Source of the DNA: Azospirillaceae bacterium
GTDB lineage: Bacteria; Pseudomonadota; Alphaproteobacteria; Azospirillales; Azospirillaceae
Assembly (NCBI GenBank): GCA_028277115.1
Contig: JANQHG010000173.1
Span: 1 to 57,873, forward strand
DNA length: 57,873 nucleotides
Reading direction: 5' to 3'
The notes below the pieces were generated by a model. It searched no databases. It was not told the origin of the DNA and saw only the letters and a list, made by a program, of their open reading frames with translations. The position numbers and the translations under genes are program-made. Positions 34,129 to 42,297 of the stretch are shown piece after piece. The stretch's first letter is position 1, and every line of letters begins with the position of its first letter.

Positions 34129-35094
34129 TCACGTCTTGCGGGCCCAGATCGTGATGGGCATTTCAGGGTCCCGCCATTCCAACTGTACTGAGCAGCGCGT
34201 TATTTCGACCTCAACCTCATCTTGTGTCGGATACATGAGTGTCGGTGGCGCGATATTGACCAAAACCACCTCGCGACACTGCCGCCAGCTTGCGTTGAAC
34301 AGTGAAATACCGGAGACCGTCGGCAAAATCGGCAAAAAAGGGACAATCAGGTCGGCCAAACGTGAACGCCAAAATGGACCGATCACCCGGGCCAGAGTGC
34401 GAACGACGCTTAGCACCCGGCGGGTGCCCCCACTCGGTTTGGGGGAGAACCAAACACCAACCAATCCACCCGGTCGGGTGACCCGACACAGTTCTGCAAG
34501 ACCCTGCCACGGTTGCCCGGTATAGGCCAGCACACCAAAACTGATCGTAAGGTCGAAGCTGTTATCCGCAAAGGGAAGCATGCCGACATCGCCTTGGATC
34601 AGACGCCAATTGCCTTGGCCAACCGCGAGCGCCTTTCCAAGGGCTGCACGTGAAATATCGAGACCGGTGCAGACCGTCGTCGGTCCTGCCTCAGCCTCCA
34701 GTACCGAGAGGTGAACACCGTCACCGCAGCCGGCGTCAAGGCAGCGAACCTGGGTTGCCGTCTCGGCAAGCTTCAGTGCCGGGGCTAGAAAACGAAGAGC
34801 AGCCTGCCGTTTGGCGGCAGGCAAGCGGTCATCGTTATTCAAAGACCAGTGAAAATCAAAAGTAGACTTTACGTGAGAGGCCAAGGAATGCACCCTTTGG
34901 ATGATCGGACACCCTCCATGGTCTTGCAGAGGTGGGCGGCTATTTTTGTCAGTGACCTGGGGAGGCCGGGCACTGCCGGCACCCGAGCCGACCGAGGTCG
35001 CCGACCTGATATTTGTTCGGTTCCATGCGGCGAAAACCGCCCGATAAGCACCAGCTTTTGAGATTAGCGTCCGCAGAGCGTTCGTCAAGATCAT
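34129..35094 (-). CDS. Class I SAM-dependent methyltransferase
   Basis: 321 aa from ATG 35094; the first 60-70 residues look poorly conserved, and a later start such as the GTG at 34893 (VHSLASHVKSTFDFHW) may be real. VRCLDAGCGDGVHLSVLEAEAG is motif I, CTGLDISRAALGKALAV the second strand, and DVGMLPFADNSFDLTISFGVLAYT motifs II-III. CRVTRPGGLVGVWFSPKPSGG follows, with a hydrophobic helix (LADLIVPFLPILPTV) near the end. It lies just upstream of the carbamoyltransferase on the same strand, 90 bases away, so both probably act on the same residue. Confidence 0.82.
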   Translation of the reverse strand: MILTNALRTLISKAGAYRAVFAAWNRTNIRSATSVGSGAGSARPPQVTDKNSRPPLQDHGGCPIIQRVHSLASHVKSTFDFHWSLNNDDRLPAAKRQAALRFLAPALKLAETATQVRCLDAGCGDGVHLSVLEAEAGPTTVCTGLDISRAALGKALAVGQGNWRLIQGDVGMLPFADNSFDLTISFGVLAYTGQPWQGLAELCRVTRPGGLVGVWFSPKPSGGTRRVLSVVRTLARVIGPFWRSRLADLIVPFLPILPTVSGISLFNASWRQCREVVLVNIAPPTLMYPTQDEVEVEITRCSVQLEWRDPEMPITIWARKT

Positions 35095-35290
35095 GCACCT
35101 ATTTCAATCGCTGTGGGCCGAAGGTCTCGGTGTCGCAGACCAAATACCGGCACACTCACGTCATGGCGACGCCGTTCGGGCCCGGGGTGTCGCGCTTTCC
35201 GTGTACCGATGCCGGATTCCTCGGGACAAACGCCCTGTTTTCCGGGCATGAGAATGGACGCCCGGTGGTGGAAGTCTTGGTGAGGGTGCG

Positions 35291-37234
35291 ATGGGTGAGC
35301 GCGCGCGCGTGACGGCAGGCGTGTCCGACCGGGCGATCCAAGCGGTGTGGGCGACGATCGCTTGGATGATCGGTGTCTGCCAATGGCCATTGCTGGCTCT
35401 GGCGCCACGAACGGTCTTGCGAATGCTCCGACTGCTTCGTCCCAATGGTTATGGCGTATCGGACCATGATTTTTGGGGCTTTGATTATGATCGGTGCTTT
35501 AGGTCTTGGTATTCTAAGGTCGCAGATGATTACAGGGATCGCGGCCGACTAGGTTATGCCTGGAATGACGGCTTGGGACTCCGCCTCGACATCCGCGTCT
35601 ACAACAACTGGGCAACTTATTGGCTCCTTGGGGCGCTCGGGCACCGAGGCGCCCTGCTCATGGGGTATGGCGGCGTTTTGGTTGCGGTGGCGGCCTTTGG
35701 GAGCCACCAATTCGGCTGGGCAGTGGGCATCATCGCCGCGATCTCGGTCGGTGGCGGCCCCCTCTTGGTCCGCAGTTTCACCCGCCTCGGAAAGCCGGAG
35801 CTGATGTGGGCCGGGGTCGGGCTAGGTGCGGTGGCACTCGGCTATTCTGGCCACACCGTCGGTGCCGGGCTGGTCTGGAGCCTGTTGGCGGTGGTCAATA
35901 CGCCGGCCGCCGTGACGCTCGGACTGGTCGCGGCGCCCGGCTTCTTGTGCTTTGCACTGCTCGAAGGAACACTGCTTGACTTGGTGACGGCAGGGCTGCC
36001 CGGGGTGTGCAAGGTTGCCGTACGCGCCATACCCGCTCTGCGCACGGGCGTGGCCGGCACGGTGGCCAAGCAACAGAAATTCTATCTTTTGCCGTTGACG
36101 CCGACACTCGACGATCTCTATGTCGTGGTCGCCTTTGCCGCCCCGGTCGTCGTTACCGCCGTCACTTGCCCGATTTCGGTGGATGCCACGGTTTGGTGGC
36201 AATCCGGTGGGGTAACGACTGCCTTCCTTCTTGGCGTCATGATCCTTCCCGGGCCTGCCCTTTACTACCTCAATGGACGGCTGCTCAGGATCAACGATAT
36301 TCAGAGTATCGACTTGGCTCTCGTCCAAACCTGTTTGGGTATCGCACTCGGTCTGGGATCGCTCGCGGGCGTCGCCGTCACGGTCGGCCTGATCTATCGC
36401 CATCGCGGTCGCTATCACACGCGTTTCGCGGTTCAGGACCAGCGCCATTACTATAACGGTCCGTGGGCACCCTGGCAGGTCGTCGTCCGTGGGTTGATCA
36501 GGGTGATGGGCCGGGTCGGGACTGCGAAACCGTTCGCCTATCCGGCGTCCCCCACGATACGACAGTTCGTCGACGCAATCCCGCCGCGGGTCCGCTATAT
36601 CGTCGAACAAACCGGTGACGAGCCTTATACGACGCAATACCCGTCGCGACCGTTCTTCAGTTGGCTCACCCATCTTGATCGTATTAAGGGTTGTCATAAC
36701 TTGACTTCTCTAGTCACATACACCATGGAGTTTGAACTCGCTTGCAAACTATTGGCCCGTTTCAACGCCGACGCCAGTTCCCCGGCAAATCTAAGCGAAA
36801 CCGCTGATCGTTTGGGGGCGAGCCACGTTTTGGTCTACAGCGACACGACCAAAGCCGCCCTGGAAAGCCACGGATTCGCCCAGATTTCCACCATCGTGCC
36901 GTCCGCGCTTCCCAAAGACGAATGCCACCGATTGTTCGAGCCACCGGAGCCGCCGTTTATCGTCCTGATGGTGCGCCAGGACGGTTCTGGGGGCGCGATC
37001 AGTCCGGCAACGCGCTACCGATACCATCGAAGCGCGCTGCTGTTCCGCGCCAAGGCCGGCGTGGACTACCTGATCCGCCATCGTTTCGAACCGAATTTCG
37101 CCGCTCGACAGGCCGGCCGGCGCGTCGAGCTTCGCCCCGAACCCATCGTTGCCGGTTGCCCGACCAGCTTCATGCGTTTGCGCGCGCCGGCCGACGGCCC
37201 GGTTCGCATCTGGTTCCGCGGCAGCCTGATCTGA
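35291..37234 (+). CDS. Unrecognised polytopic membrane protein with large C-terminal soluble domain
   Basis: 647 aa. Hydrophobic segments lie at about 17-38, 120-138, 141-160, 172-186, 190-203, 206-225, 276-294, 309-326 and 340-369, so about eight or nine membrane helices are likely. Residues 40-110 (FWGFDYDRCFRSWYSKVADDYRDR) are a polar, aromatic-rich loop. Residues 370-647 form a soluble domain with QDQRHYYNGPWAPWQVV, FVDAIPPRVRYIVEQTGDEPYTTQYPSRPFFSWLTH and ATRYRYHRSALLFRAKAGVDYLIRHRF. I do not recognise it. Size and position suggest a polymerase, ligase or GT-C-type transferase, but no signature of Wzy, Wzx or a known GT-C is evident. It stands alone, convergent with the amidotransferase operon. 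Confidence 0.8.
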   Translation: MGERARVTAGVSDRAIQAVWATIAWMIGVCQWPLLALAPRTVLRMLRLLRPNGYGVSDHDFWGFDYDRCFRSWYSKVADDYRDRGRLGYAWNDGLGLRLDIRVYNNWATYWLLGALGHRGALLMGYGGVLVAVAAFGSHQFGWAVGIIAAISVGGGPLLVRSFTRLGKPELMWAGVGLGAVALGYSGHTVGAGLVWSLLAVVNTPAAVTLGLVAAPGFLCFALLEGTLLDLVTAGLPGVCKVAVRAIPALRTGVAGTVAKQQKFYLLPLTPTLDDLYVVVAFAAPVVVTAVTCPISVDATVWWQSGGVTTAFLLGVMILPGPALYYLNGRLLRINDIQSIDLALVQTCLGIALGLGSLAGVAVTVGLIYRHRGRYHTRFAVQDQRHYYNGPWAPWQVVVRGLIRVMGRVGTAKPFAYPASPTIRQFVDAIPPRVRYIVEQTGDEPYTTQYPSRPFFSWLTHLDRIKGCHNLTSLVTYTMEFELACKLLARFNADASSPANLSETADRLGASHVLVYSDTTKAALESHGFAQISTIVPSALPKDECHRLFEPPEPPFIVLMVRQDGSGGAISPATRYRYHRSALLFRAKAGVDYLIRHRFEPNFAARQAGRRVELRPEPIVAGCPTSFMRLRAPADGPVRIWFRGSLI

Positions 37235-37273
37235 TACCAAATCCGGAAGATCCCCCTCCGGGTTTGGTATCAG
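37231..37273. terminator. Strong inverted repeat between convergent genes
   Basis: Arms 37231-37246 and 37258-37273 pair over 16 bases with one G-U wobble and an 11-base loop. The left arm begins in the stop codon of the membrane protein gene. There is no T-run, so it would be a bidirectional stem rather than a classical terminator. A related TTGGTAT element recurs at 37330, suggesting that the stem belongs to a dispersed repeat family. Confidence 0.6.
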
Positions 37274-37439
37274 GCCGCGACCGCGGCCCGCGCCTCGCGG
37301 CGCGAAAGCCCCGCGGCGATTGAGCGGACTTGGTATGACACGACCGGCGAAAGGGCTCGTCTGCACGACCGGGGGTCGGCATCGCCTTTTGCCGCCTGAC
37401 GTTGGGCATCGGCGGCGCCGGGTGCCTTTCGTGGGCGGG

Positions 37440-39518
37440 TCACCCGGTGCCAAGCCCGCATCTGCGGACCAGTCCGTCGAGCGTGAACAGGAAGCACAGA
37501 AAGTCGGGGTCGGGCGCGTCGGCCGCGCCGTCGCTGGTGCGGGTGACCGCGTCCGCCAAGGCACCGGGGCGGATAATCGCGGCCGCGCCGAGGCCGCCCG
37601 GTTCGGCCAAGGCGGCGACGCGCCGGTGAAGCGCGTCCATCCACAGACCTTGCGGCACCTCGAACCCGATCTTGCGCCGGCGCGCCAGGATCGGGTCTGG
37701 GACCAGGTCGCCGAACGCCTTGCGGAACGCCGCCTTGGTCAGCCCGCTCCGGTCGATAAGGTGGCGGATCGGCACCGAGGACACGATGTCGGTGAAGGCA
37801 CGGTCGAGGAAGGGCACCCGGTTCTCGATGGATACCGCCATCGCGTTGCGGTCCTGGAAACGCAGCATCCGGCGAAACTGGGGCCGGTAGCGGTCGTGAA
37901 CGAACCGGTGGGTCCGATCCGCTGCCGGCGACGGCGCAGACGCCGGATCGGCCGCCGCGGTCGCGCGGCCGAGCGCGTCCGCGGTCAAGATCTGGCCCGC
38001 ACCCATGTGCGGTTTCCATGGACCGCCGGCGGGCCAGCCGCCCGCCAGGGGCCAAGGCCGAACCCGGTCGACCAACGGCGCCAACGCGCGGCACCGGCCG
38101 AGAACGGCCGGCAAGTCACCGCCCCCCGTGCGGCGGGCGAGCGCGATTTCGATCGCGATCCGATCCGCGAGCCCGGGCAGGCTTCCGGCGTGGCCGCAGT
38201 CGTCGCCGAGGAAGATCGCCTCGACCTCGGTCCATTGACCGCGGCGTGCCAGGTCCGACACCCGAACCAACACATAGCTGCTGTACCCGCATAACAGCTC
38301 GTCGGCGCCCTGGCCGTCCAGCACGACCTTGAAGCCATGCTCGGCGACCGCGCTCAGCACCGCGTATTGGGCAAAGGCGCTGAGCCCGGTCACCGGTTCG
38401 CATTGGGCGGCGAGAAAGCGGTCGAGCGCGCGCTCGACCCCATCCGGCGCGATGGCGACCTCGTGCAGGCGCGCGGTGCCGTCCGCGGCCGCCAGGCGCA
38501 TGTAGGCGGTTTCGTCGAGCCGGTCGTCGTCCCGGCAGACATAACCGAACGCGGTGATCGGCACGTCGGGGCCCTGGAGCCGACGGATGCAGCGCACCAG
38601 CGTGCTGGAGTCGATGCCGCCGGACAAGGTGGTGGTCACCGGCTGATCGCTGATCAGATGCCGGCCGACCGCGTCGAGGAAGCCGGCGCGCAGCCGCTCC
38701 ATCGCGGTGTCGAGCGACATGGCGTCGTCGCGGTGGAGCGGCAGCGGGCTGTGCCGGCGCGTCACCCCGGGTGCAGGCTGGGCGGCGAGGTCGGCATGAT
38801 CGCGGCGCCGCAACAGCATCGACAGGTCGAAGGTGATCAAGCTGCCGGCGGGCGGCTCGCTGATGCCGCGGACCAGGGTCGCCGGGCCGAGGTCGCGGGT
38901 CGGCCGGCCGTGGGCGGCGATCTGGGCCGCCGCGGTCGCGTGGTCGAGCGCGGCACGGCCGTCGAGCAGCGCGATCAACGGCGGCAGTTCCGACGCCACC
39001 GCGACCGCGCCGCCGTCATTGAGCAAATAGAGGGGCTTGATCCCGAACCGGTCGCGGATCAACACCATCCGCTGGCGTGCAAGGTCGAGGATGACGGCCG
39101 CAAACATGCCGTTCAGCCGCTCGACCACCTCGAGGCCCCAGGCTTGATAGCCGACCAGCAGCACTTCGGTGTCCGAGCGGGTGCGAAAGCCATACCCCGC
39201 GGCCTCGAGCTCGTGGCGCAGCTCGCGAAAATTATAGATCTCACCGTTGTAGAGCAGCGCGACCGCACCGTCGGGCGACAGCATCGGCTGCGCCGCCCGG
39301 CGATCGAGATCGATGATCGCCAGGCGCCGGTGCACGAAGGCGGCGGCGCACCACGGCGGCGGCTCGGGGTCGCGCGCCCACGCCATCCGTTCCTCGGCAA
39401 GATAGAGATACCCGACGTCGTCGGGGCCGCGGTGGCGGATCATCCGCTCGAACGGTGCCAGCGTCCGCACCCGCCGTCGGGTCGGGCCGTCGAAGACCAC
39501 GCCGAAGATGCCGCACAT
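37440..39518 (-). CDS. asnB: Asparagine synthase-type glutamine amidotransferase, paralogue 3
   Basis: 692 aa from ATG 39518 (MCGIFGVVFDG, Cys2 nucleophile). HRGPDDVGYLYLAEER carries an insertion relative to the other two copies. HRRLAIIDLDRR, LYNGEIYNFREL and SDTEVLLVGYQAWGL complete the glutaminase domain. TTTLSGGIDSSTLVRC is the PPi loop, VLDGQGADELLCGYSSY the second synthetase motif, and AVSIENRVPFLDRAF the conserved end. It is the last gene of a minus-strand operon after a glycosyltransferase and a WlbA-like dehydrogenase that makes a diacetamido-uronic acid. That strongly suggests it amidates the uronate carboxyl, as WbpS-type enzymes are thought to do. Confidence 0.92.
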   Translation of the reverse strand: MCGIFGVVFDGPTRRRVRTLAPFERMIRHRGPDDVGYLYLAEERMAWARDPEPPPWCAAAFVHRRLAIIDLDRRAAQPMLSPDGAVALLYNGEIYNFRELRHELEAAGYGFRTRSDTEVLLVGYQAWGLEVVERLNGMFAAVILDLARQRMVLIRDRFGIKPLYLLNDGGAVAVASELPPLIALLDGRAALDHATAAAQIAAHGRPTRDLGPATLVRGISEPPAGSLITFDLSMLLRRRDHADLAAQPAPGVTRRHSPLPLHRDDAMSLDTAMERLRAGFLDAVGRHLISDQPVTTTLSGGIDSSTLVRCIRRLQGPDVPITAFGYVCRDDDRLDETAYMRLAAADGTARLHEVAIAPDGVERALDRFLAAQCEPVTGLSAFAQYAVLSAVAEHGFKVVLDGQGADELLCGYSSYVLVRVSDLARRGQWTEVEAIFLGDDCGHAGSLPGLADRIAIEIALARRTGGGDLPAVLGRCRALAPLVDRVRPWPLAGGWPAGGPWKPHMGAGQILTADALGRATAAADPASAPSPAADRTHRFVHDRYRPQFRRMLRFQDRNAMAVSIENRVPFLDRAFTDIVSSVPIRHLIDRSGLTKAAFRKAFGDLVPDPILARRRKIGFEVPQGLWMDALHRRVAALAEPGGLGAAAIIRPGALADAVTRTSDGAADAPDPDFLCFLFTLDGLVRRCGLGTG

Positions 39519-39543
39519 GGCATGCTCCCCCGCGCCGGCGGGC

Positions 39544-41073
39544 TCACGCCGCGTCCCGGCGCAGCCCGCACAGCTGCGCCAGGCGGTTGGCCATGAAGTC
39601 GTCGATTCGCGCCGCCAACGCCCCGTTGCCCGCCGCCGCCGCCGCGGCGCGCCGCCGCTCCAAAATCTTGAGGTAGCGCCGCGGCATCAGCGGCCCGTCG
39701 CCGAGGCCCTCGCGCGCCGCCGCGCCCGGGGTCGCGATCACCCGCTCGACGGCGCGGATCAGGTCCTTGAGGCGAGCAAAGCTGGTCGGCGCCCCGAGCG
39801 CGCGTTCCGCCTGAGAAAAGCCGTCGTCGAGGGCGCGCCGGTCGAGTGGTTCGGTCGCGACCCGCTCGAGCATCCGCACCAGATCGTCCAGGCTGCCCAT
39901 CGGCATCACCCAGCCGATCCCGAACTCGCTCACCGTGACCGCGGCATCGTCGAGATCGTCGGACAAGATCAGCGGCGTGCGCAGAAACAGGGCATCGTGG
40001 AACTTGTTGGCGGCCGAGAACCGGTTGTTGGGAATCTGGGCCCGATAGGGGATCAGCACGAAATCGGCGCCGGCGACGAACTCGGCCAACGTTGATTGGT
40101 CCACCATCGGGTGGCGGTGCACCCGCGGCCCGCTGCCAGCGATCAGATCGTCGCAGTCGCCGCGGCCGACGAACACGAGATGGACGCGCGCGGGCGCACA
40201 CGCGGCCTGGGCCTGGAGCAAGAGCTCGATGTTCCTTTGCACGCGGTTGAAGCTGCCGTGGAACAGCACCACCCGATCCTCGGCGCCGACCCCGAACAGG
40301 TGCGCCAGGCGCTGCCGGCCGACCTCGTGCGCGACCCGCGGGAACGCCGGGACATTGCCGAGATGAAACGGCCGGACTTCGAGACCGTAATCGAGCCCCG
40401 TCAGCTCCGCGATCAGCTCCGAGACCGAGGACACGGCAAGCGCGTTCCGGGCCGCAAGACCTTCGACCCGGTGGACGATCTTTCGTTCGCGCAGCTCTCG
40501 GTGGTTGTCGCCCCAGGTCAGCTCATGGAAATCTATGATATAGGGGATGCCAAAGTCGCGATGCAGTCGCCAGGCTGCGCGCGCCGGGTGGCAGTCGGCG
40601 CACCAGATCAAGTCGGGCGCCAGTCGCGCGCCGGAGTCGTAGAAGTAATCTGTGTAACGGTACATCGAAAAGATCGACTGCGGAAAACTAAGCGCCCGGT
40701 ACTCGTCCTCGGATATATTGAAGAATTCCAGCGGCAGCAGGTGATCGAGCCCCGGCGCCGGCCAGTCGTCGACCACCGCCGACAGCCGCGCCTCGAACCC
40801 CGGCGCCAGGTTGGTCGAGCGGCCGATCCGGTCGTTGGGAATGCCGGTCAGGTCCTGGATGAACTGGCGTTCGGGCGGGTGGGTGAGAAAGGCGTGGGCG
40901 AGCGCGGTGATCCCGTCCTCGAGCTCGAACGCGATCTCCTCCCGGCCCGGGCCGATGCACAGCACGGTGACCCGCCAGCCGCAGGCGACAAAGGTGCGCG
41001 CCTGGTTGAGAACTCGCCGGTCGACCCACAGCGTGGCGATCTGGCGCTCGATCAAAAAGACGACATGCTTCAT
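39544..41073 (-). CDS. GT-B glycosyltransferase, paralogue 2
   Basis: 509 aa from ATG 41073. MKHVVFLIERQIATLWVDRR, LNQARTFVACGWRVTVL, DLIWCADCHPARAAWRLHRDFGIPYIIDFHELTWG, VLFHGSFNRVQRNIELLLQA and RYLKILERRRAAAA match paralogue 1 (24945-26477) throughout, with near-equal length. It has the GT4-like layout without the exact E-x7-E. It sits between the WlbA-like dehydrogenase (41118) and amidotransferase 3 (39518 start), 25 bases apart from the latter. It most likely transfers the diacetamido-uronic acid or its neighbour. Confidence 0.87.
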   Translation of the reverse strand: MKHVVFLIERQIATLWVDRRVLNQARTFVACGWRVTVLCIGPGREEIAFELEDGITALAHAFLTHPPERQFIQDLTGIPNDRIGRSTNLAPGFEARLSAVVDDWPAPGLDHLLPLEFFNISEDEYRALSFPQSIFSMYRYTDYFYDSGARLAPDLIWCADCHPARAAWRLHRDFGIPYIIDFHELTWGDNHRELRERKIVHRVEGLAARNALAVSSVSELIAELTGLDYGLEVRPFHLGNVPAFPRVAHEVGRQRLAHLFGVGAEDRVVLFHGSFNRVQRNIELLLQAQAACAPARVHLVFVGRGDCDDLIAGSGPRVHRHPMVDQSTLAEFVAGADFVLIPYRAQIPNNRFSAANKFHDALFLRTPLILSDDLDDAAVTVSEFGIGWVMPMGSLDDLVRMLERVATEPLDRRALDDGFSQAERALGAPTSFARLKDLIRAVERVIATPGAAAREGLGDGPLMPRRYLKILERRRAAAAAAGNGALAARIDDFMANRLAQLCGLRRDAA

Positions 41074-41117
41074 GTCTCACCTGGGGCGGCGGTACGGGGC
41101 GACGGCGTCGGGGCGGT

Positions 41118-42125
41118 TCAGCCATGGGCGCGCAGCCGCGGATAGCTGATCGGTCGGTGGCGGTCCGCAGCGTTCAGGCGTTTAAACGCCTGCTCGTAGA
41201 ACGGGTGAACCAGCCCGGCGCCGACGCCGGCCGGCGCCGTGCGGATCTGGTGGGTGAGCTCGACCGCCGGCCGGGCGTCGGCGATGCCGAAGCCGCCACC
41301 GGCCAGGATTTCACGGTAGGTCTGGGTATGCAGGTCCTCGAAGCCGTCGCTGAACTCGATCTCGCGGCCGTCGATCGCGAGCGCCCGATAGGTCCGCTTG
41401 CCGGCGATCCGGACTTCGTCGGGCAAGTCCTCGCGGTTGATCGACAAGAACCAGCTGACCCGGGCCCGTTCGAGCTCGAGGTATCCGGCGTTGACATCGC
41501 GCGCGTTGAGGTGAACGACGCTGTCCAGAACCTCGCCGAACAGCCAGATCAGGATATCGAAGAAATGGACGCCGATGTTGGTGCCCACACCGCCCGACTT
41601 TTCCGGCTCGTTCTTCCAACTCGTACCGTACCATTTGCCGCGGGCGGTGATGTAGGTCAGAACGACATCGAACCGCTTGTGCTTTGGCGCCGCCGCCAGC
41701 CGTTCGCGTGCCGCGATCATGGTCGGGTGCTGGCGCAGTTGGAGCACGGTGTAGACCCGGCGGTCGGACTCCGCCTCGATCTCCTCCAACGCATCGACGT
41801 TCCACGGCGTCAAGACCAATGGCTTTTCGCAGATCGCATGGGCTCGGCTGCGCAAGGCAAACCGGACATGGCTGTCGTGCAGATAGTTGGGCGAGCAAAT
41901 CGAGATATAGTCCACGGCGGCGCCCTTGCGCCGTTGTTTGTCGATATGGCGGTCGAAGCGCTCGAACTGCGTAAAGAAGTCGGCGTCCGGGAAATAGCTG
42001 TCGATGATGCCGACGCTGTCGTTCGGGTCCAGGGCGGCGACCAATCGATTGCCGGTGTCGCGGATCGCCCGCATGTGACGCGGGGCAACATAGCCGGCAG
42101 CCCCGATCAGGGCAAAGGTCTTCAT
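41118..42125 (-). CDS. wlbA: UDP-N-acetylglucosaminuronate 3-dehydrogenase, WlbA/WbpB-like
   Basis: 335 aa from ATG 42125, with AAAGGA eight bases upstream (ATG 42131 is too close). MKTFALIGAAGYVAPRHMRAIRDTG, NDSVGIIDSYFPDADFFTQFERF and VDYISICSPNYLHDSHVRFAL are, to my memory, near-diagnostic for WlbA/WbpB. EKPLVLTPWNVDALE is the EKP motif. GKWYGTSWKNEPEKSGGVGTNIGVHFFDILIWLFG is the substrate-side region. These enzymes oxidise C3 of UDP-GlcNAcA. The aminotransferase, N-acetyltransferase and 2-epimerase that complete the path are at 42298-43428, 43446-44066 and 47411-48550. Confidence 0.9.
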   Translation of the reverse strand: MKTFALIGAAGYVAPRHMRAIRDTGNRLVAALDPNDSVGIIDSYFPDADFFTQFERFDRHIDKQRRKGAAVDYISICSPNYLHDSHVRFALRSRAHAICEKPLVLTPWNVDALEEIEAESDRRVYTVLQLRQHPTMIAARERLAAAPKHKRFDVVLTYITARGKWYGTSWKNEPEKSGGVGTNIGVHFFDILIWLFGEVLDSVVHLNARDVNAGYLELERARVSWFLSINREDLPDEVRIAGKRTYRALAIDGREIEFSDGFEDLHTQTYREILAGGGFGIADARPAVELTHQIRTAPAGVGAGLVHPFYEQAFKRLNAADRHRPISYPRLRAHG

Positions 42126-42297
42126 GGCCATGGTCCTTTTGACATGTCCGCCAGACTGGACAGCGCCTGCGGCCCGCGGTTGCGGGCCGCAGGCGAGCAC
42201 CAGCGTCACCTTAGCTGTTGCTTTTGAAAAGTTAATGATAGCTTAATCATTTGCGGCGTCAGGTGGCCTACCGGCACAATGCACGGGCTTTTCGACC
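42126..42297. promoter_or_regulatory. Divergent promoter region of wlbA and wlbC with a perfect 14-bp hairpin
   Basis: 172 bases separate two divergent genes of one pathway. A perfect inverted repeat, 14-bp arms and a GGTT loop, lies at 42164-42195 and would form a stable leader hairpin upstream of wlbA. A smaller one, TGTCC/GGACA, is at 42145-42162. The wlbC side is AT-rich (42222-42252) with AATGAT (42234-42239) facing ATCATT (42246-42251), a possible operator or promoter overlap. Roles are inferred. Confidence 0.55.
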
